This document shows positions 56,620 to 64,000 of a stretch of DNA of 64,000 nucleotides, piece by piece (positions within the stretch are counted from its first letter, which is position 1; each line of letters opens with the position of its first letter). This DNA is from Lacticaseibacillus mingshuiensis. Its GTDB lineage: Bacteria; Bacillota; Bacilli; Lactobacillales; Lactobacillaceae. The stretch spans positions 62,001 to 126,000 of the forward strand of contig NZ_BOLS01000009.1 of assembly GCF_016861785.1 (NCBI RefSeq). Direction: 5' to 3'. Position numbers and translations under genes: made by a program. The notes under the pieces are model-generated. The model was not told the origin of the DNA. It made no database searches and saw only the letters and a list, made by a program, of their open reading frames with translations.

Positions 56620-56764
56620 TGTCGTGCAGCCCACCTTTGTTTGCAGCACCGGGTATGCGGCCCATCTTGAGAACGACGCCTACTTCTTCGGAAGCGGGAA
56701 GGTCACCGAAATTCTAAGCCTACATGACCTAAGCTTACTGCACCAGCAATCGATATGGCGGCGG
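56620..56764 (+). repeat. Direct repeat, copy B
   Basis: Second copy, 272 bases from the first. The pair could be remnants of a duplicated gene (one frame reads AAHLEND-FFGSGKVTEILSL in both) or repeated parts of an RNA. Confidence 0.75.
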
Positions 56765-57062
56765 CACGGATGCCAAAGAAAGCGCAAAAGAGCATTAACG
56801 GCACGAGATCACTTCGCCTCCCGCTGGACGAAACGATCAACTGCCACCCTCCGATTTCAGCGGGATCGGAGGTACATAAATCAGCAACAGCGGATCGACC
56901 ATCCCCCTCTTTCGGCGATTCAGTCCGCCCTGAAAGCTCGTTGACGTCAATGGTGGAAGACGTTACATTCAAGAAGGCGTCAACCCAAACTGACAAGACG
57001 CTCCGCGGAAAGCGCAATGATGTCCAGCTAGAATAGCCATTAACCAACTGGAGGACCCCAAG

Positions 57063-57179
57063 ATGATCGAGATCAACGGAATCAAGATACACGGCTTCGA
57101 GCAAATGACCACCGCAGAGGTCATGCCGCCGGACCCACACGCGATTCAGAGGGCCGCGGACGCGATCTTCGCAGATTAA
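57063..57179 (+). CDS. Hypothetical 38-residue peptide
   Basis: MIEINGIKIHGFEQMTTAEV is followed by MPPDPHAIQRAADAIFAD. GGAGG lies eight bases before ATG, and the frame is not covered by any larger gene. It is acidic at the C-terminus and lacks a signal peptide, so it is not an obvious pheromone or bacteriocin. No family recognised. Confidence 0.45.
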   Translation: MIEINGIKIHGFEQMTTAEVMPPDPHAIQRAADAIFAD

Positions 57180-57310
57180 GTGATTCAAGAAGTCATAAGG
57201 GCACTCGCCGATCGATAGCCCCCGCCGCACCACAGACTATGAAAAACTAAGCATTTCCAGTAAGCCCAACGACAATGATGGCCAGTGCGCTACCTCTCCC
57301 CCCGGCAGTA

Positions 57311-57337
57311 TGCTATATTACAAGCGAAGCGCTTACA
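57311..57337 (+). promoter_or_regulatory. Extended -10 promoter and cre-like site of the alpha-galactosidase gene
   Basis: TGCTATATT (57311-57319) is an extended -10 box. GCGAAGCGCTTACA (57324-57337) matches 11 of 14 cre positions and covers the expected transcription start, so CcpA would block initiation. Confidence 0.6.
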
Positions 57338-57403
57338 ATTGCCGCAACGGCAAGGGTCGCCTGCCCCACTGCGGCGGCGGCCAGCGCACGAAAGGACAAG
57401 CAG

Positions 57404-59623
57404 ATGCCAATTATTTTTCACGAGACGGATCAGGTCTTCCATCTCCACAACAACCAGATCAGTTACGTGATGCAGGTGCTTCCCAATGGCCAGCTCGCGC
57501 AGCTGTATTTTGGCGCAGCCATTCGCGACACCGACCACCTCGCCACCCTCGCGCGGGCCACGTACCCGTTCGACGCGGCCGCGCCCGACATGACGATCAT
57601 GGAACAGCTCCAGCGCGAGTACCCGGACTTCGGCACCGGCGACATGCGCGCGCCTGCGTTTGCACTTGAGCAAGCAAACGGCAGCCACGTGACGAACTTT
57701 GTGTATTCGAGCGCAAAAATCACGCCGGGTAAGCCGCAGCTGCCCGGCCTGCCCGCGACGTATGTGGAAGCGGCCGCGGAGGCGACCACGCTGGCGGTCA
57801 CGCTGGTCGATGCCTTGATTCACACGAAGTTGATTTTGACGTATACGATTTTTGAAAATAGGCCGGTGGTGACCCGCAGTGCGCGGTTTGAAAGCGACGC
57901 AGCGGAGGCCCTCACGATGACGCGGGCGATGAGTCTTTCGCTGGACCTGCCCGATCAAGACTACGAGATGCTGACGCTGAATGGCGCGTGGGCGCGGGAA
58001 CGCCAGCTCAGTGTGATGCCGCTGACGCCGGGCGTGCATTCCGTCGGTAGCGTGCGCGGCCACAGTAGCGCGCAGTTCAATCCGTTTGTTGCGCTGAAAC
58101 GCCCGACCACCACCGAAAATAGCGGCGAGGTGCTCGGCTTCAGCCTTGTGTATAGTGGCAACTTTCTCGCCCAGGTCGAGGCCGATCCAAACGCGATGAC
58201 TCGTGTTATGTTGGGCATTCACCCGGATCATTTTGCGTGGCGGCTTGATCGCGAGCACACGTTCCAGACGCCGGAAGTCGTAATGACGTATGCCGCGCAT
58301 GGGCTGAACGAAATGAGTCAGACGTTCCACGAGCTGTTTCGCACCCGTCTGTGCCGCGGCCCCTGGCGTGACAAGCCGCGGCCGATTCTCATCAACAATT
58401 GGGAGGCCACCTATTTTGACTTCGATGAGGAAAAAATTCTGAGCATCGCCCGGCTGGCCAAGCAGACCGGCATCGAGATGTTCGTCCTCGACGATGGCTG
58501 GTTCGGCAAACGCAACGATGACCGCCATTCACTGGGCGATTGGCAGCCAAATCTCACCAAGCTCCCAGGCGGCATCGCGGGGCTGGCGACGAAGATCAAC
58601 GCGTTAGGGCTGCGGTTTGGCCTGTGGTTCGAACCGGAAATGGTCAATCCGCAAAGTGACCTGTACGCCGCCCATCCGGACTGGGTGCTGGCCACCCCGG
58701 AGCGGCCGATCTCGGTGGGTCGCCATCAGTATGTGCTCGATTTTTCACGGCCGGAAGTCGTCGATGCCATTTACCAGCAGATGCATCAGGTGCTGGCGGG
58801 CGCGGCAATCGATTATGTCAAGTGGGACATGAACCGCAGTTTGACCGAGGTGTTTTCCCAGGGCCAGCCGGCAGCGCTACAAGGTGAGGTCTATCACAAA
58901 TTTATTTTGGGCGTTTATGATCTATATGAGCGCCTGATATCCGATTTTCCACATATTTTGTTCGAGTCCTGTGCCAGTGGCGGCGCGCGATTTGACGCGG
59001 GCATGTTGTACTACGCGCCGCAAGCCTGGACCTCCGACGACACGGATGCCGTGGAGCGCCAGAAGATCCAATACGGCACGTCGCTGGTTTACCCGCTTTC
59101 CAGCATCAGCGCCCATGTCTCCGCGGTGCCAAACGAGCAAGTCGGCCGCACCACGCCGCTTGCGACTCGCGCCAATGTCGCGCTATTCGGCACGTTTGGC
59201 TACGAGCTCGACCTCGCCAAGCTCAGCGCCGCGCAGCTGGCGGAAGTCTCTCGGCAGGTCGCGTTTATGAAGCAGTATCGCGCGCTGATTCAGGGCGGCA
59301 CGTTCTACCGCCTGCTCAGTCCTTACGACGGCGACCGCGAGCAGATGGCCTGGATGGTCGTCGCGCCGGATAAAAAGCGCGCGCTGGTCGGTTACTACCG
59401 GACATTGGCGCACGCAAATGGGATGCCGTCCCAGCGGCTACGGTTGCGCGGGCTGGATGAGGGCTTGCTGTATCATGTTTCGTTGCTTGAGGAGGACCAT
59501 TATGGCGATGAGTTGCAGCGGGCTGGGTTGCGGGTCACTGGCGATCTGGAACGTGGCCAACAGTTTGATGGGACGCGTGGGGATTTTCAGTCGCGGGTTT
59601 ATGTTTTGACGGCGGTGGAGTGA
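57404..59623 (+). CDS. aga: GH36 alpha-galactosidase
   Basis: A 739-residue cytoplasmic enzyme that cuts alpha-1,6-galactose from melibiose, raffinose and stachyose. N-terminal beta-supersandwich, then a TIM barrel with FVLDDGWFGKRNDD, FGLWFEPEMVNP, the nucleophile in YVKWDMNRS and the acid/base in AWTSDDTDA. The glycine-rich ESCASGGARFD that binds substrate is intact. ATG at 57404 (MPIIFHETDQ) fits the family; the frame is open to 57275. AAAGGA lies upstream. Monocistronic with a strong terminator. Confidence 0.95.
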   Translation: MPIIFHETDQVFHLHNNQISYVMQVLPNGQLAQLYFGAAIRDTDHLATLARATYPFDAAAPDMTIMEQLQREYPDFGTGDMRAPAFALEQANGSHVTNFVYSSAKITPGKPQLPGLPATYVEAAAEATTLAVTLVDALIHTKLILTYTIFENRPVVTRSARFESDAAEALTMTRAMSLSLDLPDQDYEMLTLNGAWARERQLSVMPLTPGVHSVGSVRGHSSAQFNPFVALKRPTTTENSGEVLGFSLVYSGNFLAQVEADPNAMTRVMLGIHPDHFAWRLDREHTFQTPEVVMTYAAHGLNEMSQTFHELFRTRLCRGPWRDKPRPILINNWEATYFDFDEEKILSIARLAKQTGIEMFVLDDGWFGKRNDDRHSLGDWQPNLTKLPGGIAGLATKINALGLRFGLWFEPEMVNPQSDLYAAHPDWVLATPERPISVGRHQYVLDFSRPEVVDAIYQQMHQVLAGAAIDYVKWDMNRSLTEVFSQGQPAALQGEVYHKFILGVYDLYERLISDFPHILFESCASGGARFDAGMLYYAPQAWTSDDTDAVERQKIQYGTSLVYPLSSISAHVSAVPNEQVGRTTPLATRANVALFGTFGYELDLAKLSAAQLAEVSRQVAFMKQYRALIQGGTFYRLLSPYDGDREQMAWMVVAPDKKRALVGYYRTLAHANGMPSQRLRLRGLDEGLLYHVSLLEEDHYGDELQRAGLRVTGDLERGQQFDGTRGDFQSRVYVLTAVE

Positions 59624-59650
59624 CTGGGCGCACACTTTTTGGAAAAATGA

Positions 59651-59685
59651 AAACGGCCACCCTGAGGAATTGCGGGTGGCCGTTT
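59651..59685. terminator. Repeated terminator, copy 1
   Basis: AAACGGCCACCC (59651-59662) pairs with GGGTGGCCGTTT (59674-59685). Near-identical copies lie at 60505-60541 and 63566-63602. Confidence 0.85.
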
Positions 59686-59706
59686 GTATAGGCAGATCAA
59701 ACTATC

Positions 59707-59979
59707 CTAGCTGTATAGATCCTGCCGGAAGTCTTCGAGCGAGTCAAATTCAACAAAGTCGCCGCGTTCGATCTCGGCGTGTGTCTTCGAAGTAGCACAA
59801 TCGAGCGGGCTGATTGTCGTCGGCTTGAACGGGAGCCCTTGGTCAACGACAACCTGTTTCAGGTAAATGTTGATTCCAGTCGAGAGGTCCATTACCAACT
59901 CGGCAAACACCGCACGCGCCGCCTCTTTACTCTCTTGATCAAGGCGCAGGCTAGTCACTGATCTGTCTTTGGGTTGCAT
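59707..59979 (-). CDS. RelB/DinJ-family antitoxin
   Basis: A 90-residue protein with a ribbon-helix-helix N-terminus (SVTSLRLDQESKEAARAVFA, then DLSTGINIYLKQVVVDQGLP) and an acidic C-terminus (FVEFDSLEDFRQDLYS). GAGGTG lies six bases before ATG 59979; ATG 59985 is an alternative. No toxin gene follows before the terminator, so it is an orphan antitoxin. It is divergent from the 60102 antitoxin and the two are different members of the family. Confidence 0.85.
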   Translation of the reverse strand: MQPKDRSVTSLRLDQESKEAARAVFAELVMDLSTGINIYLKQVVVDQGLPFKPTTISPLDCATSKTHAEIERGDFVEFDSLEDFRQDLYS

Positions 59980-60051
59980 GTGCATCACCTCGGAAAAATA
60001 ATCGTACGTCATACCGCGAATGGCAATACCGGTCCGGCGTTTGTGTTACGC

Positions 60052-60059
60052 TGTATACA
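60052..60059. promoter_or_regulatory. TGTATACA palindrome between divergent antitoxin genes
   Basis: A short perfect palindrome in the 122-bp gap between the two antitoxin genes. It could be an autoregulatory site; the evidence is position only. Confidence 0.3.
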
Positions 60060-60101
60060 CGATTGCCTCACAATATAAGCCTAAACAAAGGAGTGATTGG
60101 C

Positions 60102-60380
60102 ATGCCCGCAAAAACCGCAAGTATTAACGTTCGTGTTGACAAACAGCTGAAAGAAGATGCACTCAGAGACTTAGACGCGCTCGGGTTGGACATGAGCACA
60201 CTCATTGTGATGACGCTCAAGGCGGTGACGCGCGAACACGCGTTGCCGTTTCTTCCAACGCTGAAGCCGTCATCTGAGCTAGCGGCCTCTATTGATGATA
60301 TCAAGACTGGCCAGCTGACAGAGATCAACGATGTAGTCGATTACTTCAAGCAACTAGAACATGATGCCGATGCCGATTAA
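60102..60380 (+). CDS. dinJ: DinJ/RelB-family antitoxin
   Basis: A 92-residue protein: AKTASINVRVDKQLKEDALR is the ribbon-helix-helix strand and helix, LDMSTLIVMTLKAVTREHAL the second helix, and a C-terminal acidic tail (VVDYFKQLEHDADAD) wraps the toxin. ATG at 60102 has AAAGGAG nine bases upstream. The stop overlaps the start of a truncated YafQ-like toxin gene, the normal arrangement of dinJ-yafQ. Confidence 0.9.
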   Translation: MPAKTASINVRVDKQLKEDALRDLDALGLDMSTLIVMTLKAVTREHALPFLPTLKPSSELAASIDDIKTGQLTEINDVVDYFKQLEHDADAD

Positions 60381-60480
60381 AGAAACCGCCCACTATGCGC
60401 GACAGCTCAAAAGACTGCATAAAAAGCATTACAGGCTCAGCGCCTATAAAGTGGCCTTTGATGCCCTGCACGTGGAGTGA
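60361..60480 (+). pseudogene. yafQ: Truncated YafQ/RelE-type toxin
   Basis: The frame overlaps the end of dinJ and reads PIKETAHYARQLKRLHKKHY, then RLSAYKVAFDALHVE and stop. This matches the N-terminal third of YafQ-type mRNA endonucleases (about 90 residues); the catalytic C-terminal half is gone. The last codons, GTGGAGTGA, coincide with the 3' end of the alpha-galactosidase gene and its flank, so the break lies at a copy of the repeated terminator. Confidence 0.7.
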
Positions 60481-60504
60481 CTGCGCGGACAATTTTGATA
60501 GACG

Positions 60505-60541
60505 AAAACGGCCACCTCGCGGAATTACGGGGTGGCCGTTT
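60505..60541. terminator. Repeated terminator, copy 2
   Basis: AAACGGCCACC (60506-60516) pairs with GGTGGCCGTTT (60531-60541). The preceding 35 bases also resemble the sequence before copy 1, including GTGGAGTGACTG. Confidence 0.85.
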
Positions 60542-60763
60542 GCTTGCCCTTGCCTCGACAGATTGCTCTCCTTTCTGGCATCCTTGCACTTAGCTGTAAG
60601 CATTTATTGGCTTTACATCAAACATTACATATACTTAGATTGGTGATGTAGCATGTCATCCGCTGATTGCAGTCAAGTTATCGAGTGACTCACTCACAAC
60701 CTAGAAAGCACGCAAATAATCGAGCATAATTACATAAGAACCTGATGAACGAGGAGTAAGCCA

Positions 60764-63529
60764 ATGTTAAGACCAGATGAACAGCGCAAAGCGGCCACTG
60801 CGTTTGTTGAACGGTGGCAAGATCGTGGGAATGAGCGGCAAGATAGTCAGACTTTCTGGTTGGACCTACTTGCAAATGTATACGGGATTGATCAGCCTGG
60901 GGAATATATCAGTTTCGAAGATCAAGTGCACCTTGACCACGCGAGCTTTATCGACGGCTACATCACCGCAACAAATGTGATGATCGAACAAAAAGGCCGA
61001 ACCAAGGACCTTCGTAAAGGTATCAAGCAGTCAGACGGCACTTTTTTGACGCCATTTCAGCAGGCCCAACGTTACGCTATGAATCTGCCCTACTCTCAGC
61101 GCCCGCGTTGGATCATCACCTGCAATTTCACCGAATTCTATGTCTACGATATGGAGCGACCAGGTGGGGACCCAGCTGTCATTGCCCTTGCGAACCTGCC
61201 AGAGGAATGCTATCGATTAGACTTTCTGGTCGACCAAGCGAATCCGCATCTCGAAAGAGAGATCCAAGTCTCCATGCAGGCTGGCGATCTGGTCGGAAAA
61301 ATCTATGACGAGTTGCTCAAGCAATACCGCGATCCGGACTCTGATGAAACGCAGCGCGCAATCAACCAGTTATCAGTTCGACTCGTCTTTTGCCTCTATG
61401 CCGAAGATGCTGGACTGTTTGGTCGGCACGGTATGTTCCACGATTACCTAGCCGACTTCGGGACACGCTTCTTGCGCAACGCTGTTATCGACCTCTTTCG
61501 TGTCCTCGATACACCAATCGACAAACGCGACCCCTACCTTGATCAGAAACTAGCCGAATTCCCGTACGTGAATGGTGGCATGTTTGCTGATAAAAACATT
61601 GAGATCCCGCAGTTTACTGACGAATTGCGGACGCTCTTACTTGAACACGCAAGCGCTGATTTTGACTGGTCACAGATCAGTCCGACTATCTTCGGTGCGG
61701 TGTTTGAAAGTACCCTGAATCCAGAAACCCGTCGCCAAGGCGGCATTCACTACACTTCTATTGAGAACATCCACAAGCTGATCGACCCACTGTTCTTAAA
61801 TGATTTGCGCGGCGAACTTGAAGACATCAAGAAGCTCAATCAACCTGCTTCGGTAAAACGTCGTGCAACCGCCTTTCAAGATAAACTCGCAGGGTTGACA
61901 TTTCTCGACCCGGCCTGTGGTTCAGGCAACTTCTTGACCGAGACCTATTTGTCATTGCGCAAACTGGAAAATGAAGCAATTCGGTTGATATATGGCGACC
62001 AGAATATGCTGGCTTTGGAAAAGCAGATCATCAAAGTCTCAATCCAGCAATTCTATGGCTTCGAGATCAACGACTTTGCCGTTTCAGTTGGGAAAACAGC
62101 CTTGTGGATCGCCGAATCTCAGATGATGGAAGAGACCAAATCCATTGTCTACACCAATATCGACTTCTTACCACTCAAGACATACACCAATATCACCGAA
62201 GGCAACGCCCTACGCTTGGACTGGGCGGCATTGGTACCAGCAGACCGACTGAGTTACATCATTGGCAATCCGCCTTTCAACGGTGCGCGTCTTATGAGCA
62301 AGGATCAAAAGGCTGACCTCGAGCAGGTCGATACTCACGTGGCAGGAATCGGCAATCTCGATTACGTAGCTGGTTGGTATCTCAAGGCTGCTCAACTGAT
62401 GCAGGGTCATACCATTCGTGCCGCATTTGTATCAACCAACTCGATCACTCAAGGGGAACAAGTTGCCCTATTGTGGCGGCCGATGTTCAAACGCTATCAC
62501 ATGCATATCGACTATGCATATCAGACGTTCAAATGGACAAGTGAAGCTAAGGAGAGAGCGGCGGTTTTCTGCGTGATTGTTGGATTTAGCCAGACATACA
62601 ATGCGCAAAAGGTCATTTATACTAGTGGCGGGCAGCCAGTATTAGTCAAGCATATTAATCCCTACCTGGTCGATGCCAAGGATGCCTTCATCGAAAGCCG
62701 CCGGGCACCGATTTGTCCTGTCCCCAGGATTGGAATTGGAAATAAGCCAATTGACGATGGTAATTACCTATTTGAAGAGGCCGAGATGGAAGCGTTTATC
62801 AACGCTGAGCCCGCCTCAAAGCCATACTTCAAGCCGTGGTATGGATCGCGTGAATTCATCAATCGAAAGCCTCGCTACTGTTTATGGGTCGGTGACGCAA
62901 CGCCAAGCGAGCTGCGCAAGATGCCGCGTGTGATGGAACGAATCCAAAGAGTGCAAGAATTCCGCCTAGCAAGCGATAGTCTAGGTACGCGCAAGTTGGC
63001 TGAACGGCCAACCCACTTTCATGTTGAGAATATGCCAAAAGGAAATTATCTGGTTATTCCAAGCGTGAGTTCCGAAAGGCGCAGATACATTCCAATTGGT
63101 TTCATGTCCCCAGACGTACTGGCCAGCAACCTCGTTTTGGTTGTTCTTGACGCCAATCTCTACGATTTCGGCGTGCTCACCTCTAATGTGCATATGGCCT
63201 GGATGCGCACCGTCGCAGGACGTCTAGAGATGCGATATCGGTACTCCGCTAAAGTTGTCTATAATAATTTTCCCTGGCCCAATGTTACCGCTGATCAGCA
63301 GGCTATGATTTCTGAAACTGCCCAGCAGATATTGGATGCCCGTGCGCTGTATCCGGACAGCTCTTACGCTGACTTATATGATGAGCGTACAATGCCAAGT
63401 GAATTGCGGAAGGCACACCAGAATAATGATCGCGCCGTCATGCGTGCATACGGTATGGACGTCGCTACTACTACCGAAAGCGACAGTGTTGCGAAGCTCT
63501 TTGCGCTGTATGCACATTTAACAAAGTGA
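60764..63529 (+). CDS. MmeI-type (type IIL) restriction-modification enzyme
   Basis: A 921-residue single-chain enzyme that would both methylate and cut DNA at a fixed distance from an asymmetric site; MmeI itself has 919 residues. Domains in order: N-terminal nuclease with a PD-(D/E)xK-like core (DGYITATNVMIEQKGR), helical spacer, gamma-class adenine methyltransferase (motif I FLDPACGSGNFLTE, motif IV IGNPPFNG), target-recognition domain (about 640-830) and C-terminal helices. GAGGAG lies before ATG. All key motifs are intact, so it is probably active. It stands alone between two repeated terminators, consistent with a transferred defence cassette. Confidence 0.92.
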   Translation: MLRPDEQRKAATAFVERWQDRGNERQDSQTFWLDLLANVYGIDQPGEYISFEDQVHLDHASFIDGYITATNVMIEQKGRTKDLRKGIKQSDGTFLTPFQQAQRYAMNLPYSQRPRWIITCNFTEFYVYDMERPGGDPAVIALANLPEECYRLDFLVDQANPHLEREIQVSMQAGDLVGKIYDELLKQYRDPDSDETQRAINQLSVRLVFCLYAEDAGLFGRHGMFHDYLADFGTRFLRNAVIDLFRVLDTPIDKRDPYLDQKLAEFPYVNGGMFADKNIEIPQFTDELRTLLLEHASADFDWSQISPTIFGAVFESTLNPETRRQGGIHYTSIENIHKLIDPLFLNDLRGELEDIKKLNQPASVKRRATAFQDKLAGLTFLDPACGSGNFLTETYLSLRKLENEAIRLIYGDQNMLALEKQIIKVSIQQFYGFEINDFAVSVGKTALWIAESQMMEETKSIVYTNIDFLPLKTYTNITEGNALRLDWAALVPADRLSYIIGNPPFNGARLMSKDQKADLEQVDTHVAGIGNLDYVAGWYLKAAQLMQGHTIRAAFVSTNSITQGEQVALLWRPMFKRYHMHIDYAYQTFKWTSEAKERAAVFCVIVGFSQTYNAQKVIYTSGGQPVLVKHINPYLVDAKDAFIESRRAPICPVPRIGIGNKPIDDGNYLFEEAEMEAFINAEPASKPYFKPWYGSREFINRKPRYCLWVGDATPSELRKMPRVMERIQRVQEFRLASDSLGTRKLAERPTHFHVENMPKGNYLVIPSVSSERRRYIPIGFMSPDVLASNLVLVVLDANLYDFGVLTSNVHMAWMRTVAGRLEMRYRYSAKVVYNNFPWPNVTADQQAMISETAQQILDARALYPDSSYADLYDERTMPSELRKAHQNNDRAVMRAYGMDVATTTESDSVAKLFALYAHLTK

Positions 63530-63565
63530 TTGAGAATAAGCTCTCACACGATCTAGATAGACCGA

Positions 63566-63602
63566 AAACGGCCACCTCGCGGAATTTGCGGGGTGGCCGC
63601 TT
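63566..63602. terminator. Repeated terminator, copy 3
   Basis: AAACGGCCACC pairs with GGTGGCCGCTT, one mismatch from the other copies. It separates the convergent MmeI-type and HigA-like genes. Confidence 0.8.
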
Positions 63603-63614
63603 GTGTACGCACTG

Positions 63615-63896
63615 TCATTCTGAGAGTTCTCCATCCTTTTGATCCGTCACGCTGAGCTTGATTTTCATCTCCAGCGCCGCCGCATACCGACAAAGCGTCC
63701 GAAGCGACGGCACCGCATCAAGCCGCTCGATCTTGGCGAGCTGTGCAACCCGCATCCCCATCCGCGCGGCCAGGTCTTTTTGCGAAATATCGCGGCGGAA
63801 TCGGGTCGCTTGTAACACGCTCAGGGCATCGATCAGCTCAAGTTCCTCCGGGGGAATACTGACAATGTGTAACTTATATTCCTGCCAGGTCGTCAT
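63615..63896 (-). CDS. XRE-family HigA-like antitoxin/regulator
   Basis: A 93-residue protein with a helix-turn-helix in its middle (ISQKDLAARMGMRVAQLAKI) and a C-terminal segment typical of HigA-type antitoxins that follow their toxin gene. The start follows AAAGGA at nine bases. The stop of a partial gene lies 38 bases upstream, so a toxin-first operon (higBA order) is plausible. Confidence 0.82.
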   Translation of the reverse strand: MTTWQEYKLHIVSIPPEELELIDALSVLQATRFRRDISQKDLAARMGMRVAQLAKIERLDAVPSLRTLCRYAAALEMKIKLSVTDQKDGELSE

Positions 63897-63934
63897 ATGG
63901 TCGGGTTCCTTTCATTTGAACGTGTCCGCGCCCC

Positions 63935-64000
63935 TCACCCAACGACCCCATCGTCATACCGCTTCAGCCAGGTCTGAAACAGCTCGAACCACGCGGCGAC
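63935..64000 (-). CDS. 3' end of a gene upstream of the HigA-like gene
   Basis: Only the last 21 codons are in the window: AAWFELFQTWLKRYDDGVVG and stop. By position it could be the toxin partner, but the visible residues do not identify it. Confidence 0.4.
   Translation of the reverse strand, partial: VAAWFELFQTWLKRYDDGVVG

Larger units (their letters stand above)
55758..57062. other. Non-coding region with motif, hairpins and direct repeats
   Basis: About 1.3 kb with no gene I can defend. It holds the second 16-bp motif, a GCATGTG/CACATGC hairpin (about 56194-56226) with GGATAGGG-like pairing around it, and a diverged direct repeat. A non-coding transcript from 56160 onward is possible. 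Confidence 0.5.

Noticed and set aside
56703-57233. 176-codon minus-strand frame and a 93-codon plus-strand frame in the repeat region
   Set aside because: No family features, no good start signals, and they run through the diverged repeat without conserving it as a protein.
57290-58528. 412-codon minus-strand frame inside the alpha-galactosidase gene
   Set aside because: The sense strand carries all GH36 motifs; the antisense product has no recognisable domain.

Overview
The window looks like the chromosome of a high-GC Lactobacillaceae bacterium; Schleiferilactobacillus or a relative is my guess, and no marker gene here proves it. The reasons are a KxYKxGKxW-type signal peptide, strong AGGAGG ribosome-binding sites, catabolite-repression (cre-like) sites, LplB/LplC/LplA-type sugar importers, a phi29-type holin, a ComX-like sigma factor and base composition that looks like the mid-50s percent GC by eye. 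No rRNA, tRNA, IS element or CRISPR array was found.

Layout. 1-8952: 3' part of a surface protein, nagA with a NagR-type operator, a four-gene regulator/ABC exporter operon, an aquaporin, a small orphan gene, a HAD phosphatase and an endonuclease/exonuclease/phosphatase-fold membrane protein. 8953-12228: an accessory island with a large structured intergenic repeat, a striking multi-hairpin non-coding RNA candidate on the minus strand (9453-9794), mazEF, and a decayed abiE system. 12229-35373: a large minus-strand locus for mannose-rich glycans (two GH38, GH92, GH76), with GH78, a GH36-like enzyme, a glutaminase-A-like protein, an unknown glycosidase-like protein, YesL, two permeases and a binding protein. 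None of the hydrolases shows a signal peptide, so oligosaccharides are probably imported and then cut inside the cell. No transport ATPase is encoded here, so a shared MsmX-type ATPase is likely. 35878-50581: a GntR/LacI-type regulator, two GH43, two GH2, an ArsR-type regulator, a second orphan binding protein, an internally deleted metallophosphoesterase and a DUF1861 protein.

50753-57300: a compact module of ComK-like protein, frameshifted ComX-like sigma factor, DUF1659, DUF2922, holin with a long acidic tail, GH25 lysin and more DUF2922-like proteins. It is followed by about 1.3 kb of non-coding DNA carrying a perfect 16-bp motif that also sits in front of the DUF1659 gene. I read this as a possible sigma-driven lysis or competence module. 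57404-64000: a GH36 alpha-galactosidase, then a defence island with two RelB/DinJ antitoxins, a truncated YafQ-like toxin, a single-chain MmeI-type restriction-modification enzyme and a HigA-like regulator, punctuated by three near-identical terminators.

The most novel object is the 9453-9794 RNA. It has eight hairpins whose stems differ in sequence but whose loops are all C-rich (usually CCCCCUA). Two single-stranded CUCCUCC linkers, a canonical terminator, a perfect -10 box and a Pho-box-like direct repeat complete it. It looks like a multivalent RNA that pairs with G-rich ribosome-binding sites.
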